A stretch of 64,000 nucleotides of DNA, from the NCBI RefSeq assembly GCF_900109465.1, contig NZ_FOAZ01000008.1, forward strand, positions 62,001 to 126,000, written 5' to 3'. This DNA is from Streptacidiphilus jiangxiensis (GTDB lineage: Bacteria; Actinomycetota; Actinomycetes; Streptomycetales; Streptomycetaceae). Shown here in pieces: positions 10,150 through 17,446 of this stretch (its first letter is position 1; every line of letters starts with the position of its first letter). Under the pieces are notes generated by a model. It was not told where the DNA came from, made no database searches, and saw nothing but the letters and a program-made list of their open reading frames with translations. Made by a program: the position numbers and the translations under genes.

Positions 10150-11089
10150 GGTGCCGCAGCTTGTCGGGGTTGAGCACCGCGTACACCTCGGCGATCCGGC
10201 CCTCGGCGTCACAACCGAAGACGTAGACCACCTCACGCACCGGCGTTCGGATGACGAACGCCGGTGCGTTGTTGTAGGTGGCGAAGGTGATGTCCGTCCC
10301 GGCGTAGAAGCGCTCGAAGACCGCTGCGAAGAGGCGGGCCGCCTTCTCGGCGCCGTGGATCGGGTGGCGTCCGGCGCGGGCCATGCCGTTGCCGTCCGTG
10401 GTGACGACCACGTCCTCGCGCAGCAGTGACCGGAGCCGGCCGAGATCGCCGCCTTGGGCGGCGGCGAGGAACGCCTCGACGAGCGGGCGGGCGTCGGTGG
10501 GCGCGGTGACCGGCCGGACACGGCGCTCCGAGGCCACCCGCCGCCGCGCGCGGCTGAGCAGTTGACGGCAGGAGTCCTCGGTCCGCTCCAGGATCGCGGC
10601 GATCTCCTCGTACGGCAGGTCGAAGGCCTCGCGCAGCACGAACACCGCACGCTCCGGCGGGCTCAGCCGGTCCAGGAGCAGCAGCATGCCCATGGACGCG
10701 GTCTCGCGCAGTGCGAGGGACTCGGCCGGATCAGCCGCCGGATCTGCGGCCGGATCAGCGGCTGTCGGCAGCGGCTCGGGCAGCCAGGGGCCGATGTAGA
10801 CCTCACGGCGGACGGCGGCCGACCGCAGCCGGTCCAGGGCGAGCCGGGTGGTGACGGTGGTGAGGAAGGCGGCCGGGTTCACCACGGCCCCCTGGTCGGC
10901 CGCGCTCCAGCGCAGCCACGCGTCCTGCACCACGTCCTCGGCCTCGGTCACCTGCCCGAGCAGGCGGTAGGCGAGGGCGAGCAGCATCGGCCGGTGGCCG
11001 AGGAAGAGGTCCTCGGCCACGGTGTCGGTGGGGGCGCTCAGGCCCGTTCCTTCACGTGGAGCCGCGTCGCGACTCCCAGCCGGTTCCAC
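10121..11089 (-). CDS. ECF41-type sigma factor with SnoaL-like C-terminal domain (SigJ-like)
   Basis: The protein has up to 322 residues. Sigma region 2 lies at about 28-95 (HRPMLLALAYRLLGQ ... EDVVQDAWLRW), sigma region 4 at about 135-190 (LSPPERAVFVLREAFDLPYE), and a SnoaL-like domain fills the rest. The hallmarks of ECF41 are present: the linker motif GPWLPEPL and a C-terminal NPDKL. In this group the C-terminal domain controls the sigma factor in place of an anti-sigma protein, and the usual partner is a CMD/AhpD-like gene, exactly the upstream neighbour here. The only standard start is the GTG at 11089, inside the CMD gene; a CTG overlapping the CMD stop (CTGA, near 11042) would give a more typical N-terminus. 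The 3' end overlaps the convergent secreted-protein gene. Confidence 0.88.
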   Translation of the reverse strand: MEPAGSRDAAPREGTGLSAPTDTVAEDLFLGHRPMLLALAYRLLGQVTEAEDVVQDAWLRWSAADQGAVVNPAAFLTTVTTRLALDRLRSAAVRREVYIGPWLPEPLPTAADPAADPAADPAESLALRETASMGMLLLLDRLSPPERAVFVLREAFDLPYEEIAAILERTEDSCRQLLSRARRRVASERRVRPVTAPTDARPLVEAFLAAAQGGDLGRLRSLLREDVVVTTDGNGMARAGRHPIHGAEKAARLFAAVFERFYAGTDITFATYNNAPAFVIRTPVREVVYVFGCDAEGRIAEVYAVLNPDKLRHLSRGGPSAG

Positions 11090-11493
11090 GCATTGATCGT
11101 AACGATCGCGAGGAGCAGCCGGACCAGCTCCTTCTCGTCGAAGTGGGCGGCGGCGCCGTCCCAGACCGCGTCGGGCACGCCGTACTCACCGAGCCGGGTG
11201 ACGGCGTCGGTGAGGGCGAGGGCGGCCTGCTCCCGCTCGGTGAACAGGTGGCGCGCCTCCTCCCACGCGGCGACGGTCACCAGCCGCTGCAGGCTCTCAC
11301 CCTGGGCCAGGGCGTCGTGGGCGTGCAGGTCGAGGCAGTAGGCGCAGCCGTTCAGCCCGGAGGCGCGCATCCGCACCAGCTCGCGCAGCGTCGGATCGAG
11401 CTGACCGCCGGCGGTCTCCTCCAGGGCGAGCATCGCCTGCAGGGCGTCGGGCGCGACGCGGGCCCACGGGGTGCGCGGGGCGTGGGTGGTCAT
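11038..11493 (-). CDS. AhpD-like carboxymuconolactone decarboxylase family protein (ECF41 partner)
   Basis: The 151-residue protein starts at the ATG at 11493 with GGAAGG eight bases upstream; an upstream in-frame ATG lacks a site. The AhpD redox motif is intact: Cys50-AY-Cys53 with His57 (NGCAYCLDLHAHDA). Flanking helices (LRELVRMRAS and LLLAIVTINAWNRLGV) complete the alkylhydroperoxidase core. Such proteins reduce peroxides or other electrophiles through the Cys pair. This gene precedes and overlaps the ECF41 sigma gene, the classic arrangement in which the sigma factor drives the CMD-type gene. Mutual regulation is therefore likely, though no promoter motif was identified. Confidence 0.88.
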   Translation of the reverse strand: MTTHAPRTPWARVAPDALQAMLALEETAGGQLDPTLRELVRMRASGLNGCAYCLDLHAHDALAQGESLQRLVTVAAWEEARHLFTEREQAALALTDAVTRLGEYGVPDAVWDGAAAHFDEKELVRLLLAIVTINAWNRLGVATRLHVKERA

Positions 11494-11574
11494 GGCCGGT
11501 TCCTTCCGTCGAGGTTCGTCATCTCCTCGACGGAGAGGCACGTCGCTCTGTGACGGAAAGCGGTGTGACCGTCG

Positions 11575-12744
11575 TCACTGCGACGGGGTCGGGCCGACCA
11601 TCTGGTCGCTGAGCCAGGTGATGAGGCCGGCGCCCATGGCCGGGACGTAGGTGTAGGCGTTGTGCCGTCCGCCCTGGATGACGTTGACGGTGGTGTGGAT
11701 CGGGCCCTTGTTGCCGAACTGCTTGAGGAACCCGGTCACCGCGCCGATCTCGCCCGATCCCTCCCGGGTGCCGTACTGGAACGCCAGGTAGATGTCGGGC
11801 CCGCCGCGGGCGAGCAGCTGCTTGGCCAGCACGGGCGGGTTGTTCGCCGCCTGCTCCTTGGGGTGGCCCTTCCAGAACGGCGAGTCGGCCACGATGTCCG
11901 GCCCGGAGATCAGTGCGGCCTTGAACCGGTCCGGGTACTTCAGCACCGCCTTGAGCCCGGCGAAACCGCCGCTGGAGGAGCCCATGAAGGCCCAGCCGTC
12001 GCGCGACTTGATGGTCCGGAAGTTCTGTCGCATCAGGTCGGGGATGTCGTCCGTCAGCCACGTGCCCATCTTGGGCTGGCCGGGGATGTCGCTGCCGTCC
12101 CAGTAGTGGGCGTGGTCGTCCGGGCCGGGGTTGAGGACGGGCATGACCACCAGGAAGGGCTTGCTCTTGCCCTGCTGGTACCACTGGGTGATGCTCTGCT
12201 CCAGCTTGAGGCCGGGGTCCTTCCAGTAGTTGTCGTTGTAGCCCGGGCCGCCGGGCAGCGCGATCATGACCGGGAAGCCGCTGCGGGCGTACTTCGGGTC
12301 GCTGTAGGCCTTCGGGGCCCAGACCCAGACCTTGCCGGTGTAGCCGGACTTCGGGCCGGTGTAGGTGATCACGCCGATATGGGTGCCGTCGTCGAGCGTG
12401 TGCTCGACCTTCCACGGCGCCTCCGGGCCGGTCGGCAGCGAGGTCAGCGCGTCGACCCCGACGGCCTTGCCGTCGCCGCCGCCGTTGCGTCCGCCGCCGC
12501 CCTGCGGGGCGGGGGTGTCGAAGGTCAGCGGCTGGCCCTTCTCGCTGAAGGGCGGGATCTCGTAGTGCTTCATCACGGGTATCGCCACGCCGACCACCAC
12601 CGCGACGCTCGCCACCACGGCCGTCCAGATCAGCGCGCGCCGCCGGCGTGTCCGCCGCTTGCCCTGGACACCGGGAAGCGGTGCGCCGCACTCGCCGCAC
12701 GCGTCCGGGAGGAACTCGGCGGGCGGGCTGGACTGGTGGTTCAT
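11575..12744 (-). CDS. Membrane-anchored alpha/beta-hydrolase-fold esterase
   Basis: The 389-residue protein has a short cytoplasmic head with one CxxC (DACGECGAPLPG, Cys16/Cys19), an Arg-rich stop (KRRTRRRR), one transmembrane segment at about 37-57, a Gly-rich linker, and an extracellular esterase domain from about 105. The nucleophile is Ser257 in GSSSG (residues 255-259) and the catalytic His is probably His361 (GGRHNAYTY); the family is the Fes/EsD-like putative esterase group that includes mycolyltransferase-like and feruloyl-esterase-like enzymes. Substrate unknown. The Cys pair in the head could be half of a zinc knuckle formed by a dimer. Gene order gives no further clue. A 345-bp gap separates it from the divergent MFS gene. 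Confidence 0.82.
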   Translation of the reverse strand: MNHQSSPPAEFLPDACGECGAPLPGVQGKRRTRRRRALIWTAVVASVAVVVGVAIPVMKHYEIPPFSEKGQPLTFDTPAPQGGGGRNGGGDGKAVGVDALTSLPTGPEAPWKVEHTLDDGTHIGVITYTGPKSGYTGKVWVWAPKAYSDPKYARSGFPVMIALPGGPGYNDNYWKDPGLKLEQSITQWYQQGKSKPFLVVMPVLNPGPDDHAHYWDGSDIPGQPKMGTWLTDDIPDLMRQNFRTIKSRDGWAFMGSSSGGFAGLKAVLKYPDRFKAALISGPDIVADSPFWKGHPKEQAANNPPVLAKQLLARGGPDIYLAFQYGTREGSGEIGAVTGFLKQFGNKGPIHTTVNVIQGGRHNAYTYVPAMGAGLITWLSDQMVGPTPSQ

Positions 12745-13035
12745 CGCGCTACTCCGGCTGGGTATCGGCCCTGATCAGTCAGAGAGTGGGGGCAGAGTGA
12801 AAAATGTGATCAAAGGGTGATCTGATCCGGCGCTTAGGACGGTCAAACCACATTAATCGGTTCCCTGCTGTCCGAATTCGTCATATGAGCCCTCTTTGGA
12901 TCGCGTGTTGCCGGGGCGACTCCTGTGGCGTCGTCAGAAGCCGCCACCCGACCTGGGAGACGACTCCGTGCGGCTGAAGGTGCGTCAGCTACGGCGTCCG
13001 AGTGACGTTGACCACGTCATGGGTCCCCGGCTAAC
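12745..13035. other. Intergenic region, no gene seen
   Basis: This stretch is lower in GC than its flanks (for example GAAAAATGTGATCAAAGGG near 12800 and ATTAATCGG near 12855). No frame has a ribosome site and coding bias, and no RNA gene was recognised. It probably holds the promoter of the esterase gene. Confidence 0.5.
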
Positions 13036-13066
13036 ATCTCGACGTCAAGTCTCTTGATGTCGAGAT
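13036..13066. promoter_or_regulatory. 31-bp operator-like palindrome upstream of the MFS gene
   Basis: Arms ATCTCGACGTCAA (13036-13048) and TTGATGTCGAGAT (13054-13066) are inverted with one mismatch and a 5-base spacer. It ends 23 bases before the MFS start codon. Its form fits a dimeric winged-helix regulator such as a MarR-family protein; no such regulator is adjacent. Confidence 0.6.
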
Positions 13067-13089
13067 AAACGGAGTCGGCGGGGGCGGGA

Positions 13090-14457
13090 ATGACGGGATC
13101 CGAAGGGCTGTGGGCCCAGCTGCGGCGCCCACCGGGTGGGCGCGACGCGCGGACCATGCTGGGCGCGCTGTTCGTGGACCGCACCGGGACGGGCGTGTGG
13201 GCCGCGTCCTCGGTGCTCTACTTCACCTTCGTCTCCCACCTGGACGCCCGTCAGATCGGCCTGCTTCTCGGGGTCGCCGGGATCGCCGGGATCGCGGGCT
13301 CACCCCTCGCGGGCCGGCTCGCCGGGCGCTGCTCCGCCCGGAGGCTGCTGATCGGCAGTCACCTGCTGCGCCTGGCGGCCGTCGGCGGGCTGCTGTACGG
13401 CCACGGGGTCGCGATGCTGCTGCCCTTCGTCGCACTCACGGCGCTCGGCGAACGCGGCGCCAAGATGCTGGAGATGCTCTTCGCCACCCGCGTCGCCGGG
13501 GACCGCCGCACCGTCTACCAGGCCCTCTCCCGCACCACCGCGAACGCCGGCTACGCCCTCGGCGCGGGCATCGCCGCGGCCGGCCTCGCGCTCGGCACCG
13601 ACGACGCCTACCGGGCGCTCGCGCTGGGCAACGCCGTCTCCTACCTGCTCGCCGCGGCCCTGGTCTGGCGCACCGCCGAGCCCCGCGCGGGGCGGACCAC
13701 CCCGGTGGCCTCCTCGGCGGCCGTCCTCGGGCAGACCGCCGCCGCACACCCCGTGGGCGCCGGGCAGCCCCTGGGCGCCGGGGCGGTGGACGCACCGCGC
13801 AGCCCCTGGCGGGACCACCACTACCTCCTCTTCGTACTGCGCGACATCCCGCTCTGCCTGGACGACTCCGTCCTCAATGTCGGCCTGCCGCTGTGGCTGG
13901 TCGCGCACACCACCGCGCCGCACGCGCTCGTGCCCGCGTTCCTCGCCGTCAACACGGTGCTCGTGGTCGTGCTGCAGCTGCGTGTCTCCGCCGCGGCGGA
14001 GGGTCCGCGCGGGGCGGTGCGCGCGGTGCTCCGCTACGGCGCCGCGCTGCTGCTGACCTGCCTGCTCCTCGCCACCGCGACGGGTGGCGGTGCGCTCGCC
14101 GCCTCGCTGGCGCTGCTGGCGGCAGCGGTCCTGGTGACGGTCGCCGAGCTGCTGCGTTCGGTCAGCTCGTGGGAGCTGTCGGTGCTGCTCGCGCCGGAGC
14201 GCTCGCGGGCGGCGTACCTCGGGGTGGCGGGGATGTCGCAGTCCATCCAGAAGTCGGCCGGTCCGCCGCTGCTCACCGGCGTGGTCATGGCCGCCGGTCC
14301 GCTCGGCTGGCTGGGCCTGGGTCTGGCCGTCGCCGCGAACGCCGCCGTCCAGCACCGCGCCTGCTCCCGCCGCCTGGCCGCGCTCGCCGCGCTCGCGGCG
14401 CAACCCGCGTCCGCGCTGACCGCTGCCACAGCGGCGGCTCCCGTCCGGCGCGGCTGA
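13090..14457 (+). CDS. Major facilitator superfamily transporter
   Basis: The 455-residue protein has about twelve hydrophobic segments in two halves joined by a central loop at about residues 200-235 (Ala/Gly/Pro-rich, ending in RSPWRDHHYLL). The segment GVAGIAGIAGSPLAGRLAGR near residue 60 resembles MFS motif A between helices 2 and 3. A drug or metabolite efflux role is typical of this group, but no substrate can be deduced. A 31-bp palindrome lies directly upstream, so expression is probably repressed until an inducer appears. The ATG at 13090 follows GGGGGCGGGA, a G-rich but not ideal ribosome site. The gene is convergent with the next one. Confidence 0.88.
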   Translation: MTGSEGLWAQLRRPPGGRDARTMLGALFVDRTGTGVWAASSVLYFTFVSHLDARQIGLLLGVAGIAGIAGSPLAGRLAGRCSARRLLIGSHLLRLAAVGGLLYGHGVAMLLPFVALTALGERGAKMLEMLFATRVAGDRRTVYQALSRTTANAGYALGAGIAAAGLALGTDDAYRALALGNAVSYLLAAALVWRTAEPRAGRTTPVASSAAVLGQTAAAHPVGAGQPLGAGAVDAPRSPWRDHHYLLFVLRDIPLCLDDSVLNVGLPLWLVAHTTAPHALVPAFLAVNTVLVVVLQLRVSAAAEGPRGAVRAVLRYGAALLLTCLLLATATGGGALAASLALLAAAVLVTVAELLRSVSSWELSVLLAPERSRAAYLGVAGMSQSIQKSAGPPLLTGVVMAAGPLGWLGLGLAVAANAAVQHRACSRRLAALAALAAQPASALTAATAAAPVRRG

Positions 14458-14530
14458 GCGCGCCTCCCGCGGCGTCCCCGCCGCCCGGGGCCGACGAGCC
14501 GCGCCTGCCAGCCGCGCGGCACGTCAGCGG

Positions 14531-15517
14531 TCAGCGGGCTGCGACGCGGCGACGCGCGGGTGCGACGCTCCGCAGCAGTCCGACCAGGGTCAGCGCCCAG
14601 GCCGCGACCGCGACCCACAGCAGGACCTGGCCCGGTGTCCGCAGCCACCCCACCGACGCGGCCGTCGCGGTCGAGAGGGTGGCGGTGGCGGTCATGCCCA
14701 TCGGGAAGACCGTCGCCCAGCGCCGTACGTCGTAGCGGGGGCGCGGCCAGCGCAGCTCCGCGAGGACGAGGGCCAGGTACCAGAGCCAGACCAGGCCCAA
14801 CAGGACCAGCGTGAGCGGACGCAGCGTGTCGTGCAGACCGGTGCCGCGCCAGGCGGGGACGGCGAGGAGCTTCGCGCCCGCCAGGGCGGAGATCGCCAGG
14901 GCGCCGCCCGCCACCCAGTGGTCGCCCGCGCCGGTCCGCAGCTGCCGCAGCTCGAAGTGGCGGAAAGCCACCCCGTAGAGCACCAGCCCGAGCCCGAAGC
15001 AGACCAGGGCCGCCCAGGCCAACCAGGTCGCGGCCCGGGCGGTGGCCAGCGTCGCGCCGAGCACGGCCAGACCCTCGGTGGCCACGCACACCAGGAACAC
15101 CGCGCCCGGCATCCCGTGCCGGGCCCAGTGCCGCATCACGTGCGGCATCAGCACCGTCCAGGCGACGGCGGCCACCACCAGCGCGGCGGCGGCGAGCACC
15201 TGCCACCCGGAGCCTCCCGTGCCGAGCAGCGACACCCGGGTGCCGAGCACGGTCGTCGAGGCGATGGCGGTCAGCGCGGGCGGGGTGTCCGCCTCGGCCG
15301 CCCAGCGGGTCCGGTCGCGGAGCAGCCGCAGCATGAAGTCGGCGGAGAGCGTGAGCCAGGCGAGCCCGCCGAGGACGAGCAGCGCGACGGAGAGCCCCTC
15401 GGAGCCCACCAGGTGCAGCCCGACCGAGACGATCCCCGTCGCCATCACCGCCGAACCGGCCGCCGGCGGCAGCTCCGCCCACCACCGGCCCGCAGCGCCC
15501 TGTCGGTCCTCGTCCAC
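14531..15517 (-). CDS. Tellurite-resistance/C4-dicarboxylate transporter family (TDT) protein
   Basis: The protein has 328 residues from a GTG at 15517 with ten predicted membrane helices. The first helix carries MATGIVSVGLHLVG, the family signature (P-x-x-MATGIxS), and a later helix carries VFPMGMTATATLS, the second family landmark. Relatives include TehA, Mae1 and plant SLAC1 channels, which pass anions such as malate, sulfite or nitrate; the substrate here is open. The start is uncertain: GGAGGGG sits almost against the GTG, and an ATG 51 bases further up has no site. The gene is convergent with the MFS gene and follows the enoyl-CoA hydratase in the same direction. Confidence 0.82.
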   Translation of the reverse strand: MDEDRQGAAGRWWAELPPAAGSAVMATGIVSVGLHLVGSEGLSVALLVLGGLAWLTLSADFMLRLLRDRTRWAAEADTPPALTAIASTTVLGTRVSLLGTGGSGWQVLAAAALVVAAVAWTVLMPHVMRHWARHGMPGAVFLVCVATEGLAVLGATLATARAATWLAWAALVCFGLGLVLYGVAFRHFELRQLRTGAGDHWVAGGALAISALAGAKLLAVPAWRGTGLHDTLRPLTLVLLGLVWLWYLALVLAELRWPRPRYDVRRWATVFPMGMTATATLSTATAASVGWLRTPGQVLLWVAVAAWALTLVGLLRSVAPARRRVAAR

Positions 15518-15669
15518 CCCTCCACGCTCGACGCACCCGCCCCGGCCCGCAACGCGACGTGCCGTCATGCCGGGTCGGCATGGGTCCATCCGGGACAGGT
15601 CCTTCCCCGGACGCCCGGGCCGGGCCCGGCGTCGTCGAGCCGTAGCCCTGAGCCCGGGGAGAGGAACGG

Positions 15670-16359
15670 TCAGCCCAGCGCGACGTCCTTCTCGCGCAGC
15701 GCCTCCAGGGCCCGGCCGTACAGGCGCTCCTTGATCGTGCCGACCGTCGGGCCGGCCTTGGCGGCGTGCGGACGGGCCAGCTCGACCGCGGCCGCGCGCA
15801 GCCCCGCCTCGTCGGCCGTGGCGTCGACGATCCCGGCCGCCAGCGCGTCCACCCCGCCGAAGCGGCGGGCGGTGACCATCGCCGCGTGCGCGGTCTGCGG
15901 GGCCAGCCTCGCCTGGATCAGTGCGGACATCCCGTGGGTGAACGGAATGTTGATCTCCGCCTCCGGCAGGCACCAGAAGCCGCGGTCGGCGCGCATGATC
16001 CGCAGGTCGTGGGTGAGCGAGAGCATCGCCCCGGCGGCGAAGGTGTGGCCCTGCAGGGCGGCGACGGTGACGAAGGGCAGCGTCAGCACCCGAGCGAACA
16101 GCGCCTGCACCGACTCGACGTAGGCGCCGGCCTGGTCGGCGTGGGCGAAGAGCCAGTCCAGGTCGAGGCCGTTGGAGAAGAACTTGCCGGTCGCCGTGGT
16201 CACCAGCGCCTTCGGCCCCTCCGTCTGCTCCACCTCGTCGAGCAGCGCGCCGACAGCGGTCAGCCAGTCCGGGTGGAAGCGGTTCTCGCCGTCGCCGAGG
16301 TCGAGGACGAAGACCTCGCCGTCACGGTCGAGGCGGGGAGAGCTCTGCGGTGCGGTCAT
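15670..16359 (-). CDS. Enoyl-CoA hydratase/isomerase family protein
   Basis: The 229-residue protein starts at the ATG at 16359 with GAGGAG seven bases upstream. It has the crotonase fold: TTATGKFFSNGLDLDWL near residue 48 and the oxyanion-hole region VAALQGHTFAAGAMLSLTHD near residue 98. Where hydratases have catalytic Glu residues this protein reads LPEAEINIPFTHGMSALI, closer to the delta3-delta2 enoyl-CoA isomerase (PECI-like) branch. It probably handles unsaturated acyl-CoA in fatty-acid breakdown. The gene is divergent from glsA across about 115 bp and appears monocistronic. Confidence 0.85.
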   Translation of the reverse strand: MTAPQSSPRLDRDGEVFVLDLGDGENRFHPDWLTAVGALLDEVEQTEGPKALVTTATGKFFSNGLDLDWLFAHADQAGAYVESVQALFARVLTLPFVTVAALQGHTFAAGAMLSLTHDLRIMRADRGFWCLPEAEINIPFTHGMSALIQARLAPQTAHAAMVTARRFGGVDALAAGIVDATADEAGLRAAAVELARPHAAKAGPTVGTIKERLYGRALEALREKDVALG

Positions 16360-16474
16360 GAGGGGACTCCTCGAATGGCTACCGGTGAGTAACTTTCCCG
16401 GCGATCGTAGCAACGGACCCGGTCCGTGTCCGGGGCTCGCTCAGGTTGGCCGCCCGGCCAGCGAGAATGTCCGC

Positions 16475-17404
16475 GTGGACAACGCCGTGGACTACCAGGA
16501 ACTGCTCGTCGCCTCGATGGCCGCGGCCTTGCGGACCGCCGGGACGGGACGCGTCGCCGACTACATCCCCGCGCTCGCGCGGGAGGACGGTGACGCGTTC
16601 GGCATGGCGCTGGCCACCGTCGAGGGAGAGGTCTACGGCGTCGGCGACTGGGGGCGGCCGTTCTCCGTCCAGAGCATCTCCAAGCTGCTCACGCTGATAC
16701 TCACGCTCGCCGAGGGCGGCGAGGCGGACCTGTGGCAGCGGGTCGGCCGCGAGCCGTCCGGCAACCCCTTCAACTCGCTGATCCAGCTGGAGACCGAACA
16801 CGGCATTCCGCGCAACCCGTTCATCAACGCGGGCGCGATCGTGGTCACCGACCGCCTGCACAGCCTGACCGACGGGCACGCGGCGCAGGCCGTCGTCGAC
16901 TTCCTGCGGGCCGAGTCCGGCAACCCCGCGCTCGCGACCGACCAGGAGGTCGCCGCGTCCGAGGCGGAGCACGGGCACCGCAACGCGGCCCTCGCGCACT
17001 TCATCGCCAGCCACGGCAACCTGGTCAACGACGTCGACACGGTCCTTGCGGAGTACTACGCCCACTGCGCGATCGCCGCCTCCTGCGAGGACCTCGCCCG
17101 CACCGGCCTCGTCCTCGCCCGCCACGGCCTGCGCGCCGACGGCACACGGCTGCTGACCCGCAGCGAGGCCAAGCGCATCAACGCCATCCTCCTCACCTGC
17201 GGCACCTACGACGCCGCCGGCGACTTCGCCTACCGCGTGGGCCTCCCCGGCAAGTCCGGCGTCGGCGGCGGCATCCTCGCCGTCCTCCCCGGCCGCGCCG
17301 CGGTCTGCGCCTGGGGCCCGGCCCTCGATCCCGCCGGCAACTCCGTCGCCGCGGCGGCGGCGCTGGACGCCTTCACGACGCTGTCGGGCTGGTCCGTCTT
17401 CTGA
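16475..17404 (+). CDS. glsA: Glutaminase (serine-dependent, glsA type)
   Basis: The 309-residue enzyme hydrolyses L-glutamine to glutamate and ammonia in the cytoplasm. It has the beta-lactamase-like glutaminase fold with Ser67 and Lys70 in FSVQSISK, plus the conserved stretches GREPSGNPFNS, NPFINAGAI and LPGKSGVGGGI. Length matches the bacterial family (about 305-310). The start is the GTG at 16475; a second GTG four codons on is possible and neither has a clear ribosome site. The gene is convergent with poxB, and a perfect 11-bp hairpin overlaps both 3' ends. Confidence 0.93.
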   Translation: MDNAVDYQELLVASMAAALRTAGTGRVADYIPALAREDGDAFGMALATVEGEVYGVGDWGRPFSVQSISKLLTLILTLAEGGEADLWQRVGREPSGNPFNSLIQLETEHGIPRNPFINAGAIVVTDRLHSLTDGHAAQAVVDFLRAESGNPALATDQEVAASEAEHGHRNAALAHFIASHGNLVNDVDTVLAEYYAHCAIAASCEDLARTGLVLARHGLRADGTRLLTRSEAKRINAILLTCGTYDAAGDFAYRVGLPGKSGVGGGILAVLPGRAAVCAWGPALDPAGNSVAAAAALDAFTTLSGWSVF

Positions 17405-17411
17405 CGCTGCG

Positions 17412-17446
17412 GCAACCTCAGGGCCGGGGAATGTTCCTGAGGTTGC
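17412..17446. terminator. Shared hairpin between glsA and poxB
   Basis: GCAACCTCAGG (17412-17422) pairs perfectly with CCTGAGGTTGC (17436-17446). The stem covers the poxB stop codon (17418-17420) and starts 8 bases after the glsA stop, so it could end transcription from both sides. Confidence 0.55.

Noticed and set aside
14461-14484. GCGGCG-TCCC-CGCCGC hairpin between the MFS and TDT genes as a terminator
   Set aside because: Only six base pairs in very GC-rich sequence; such dyads are expected by chance here.
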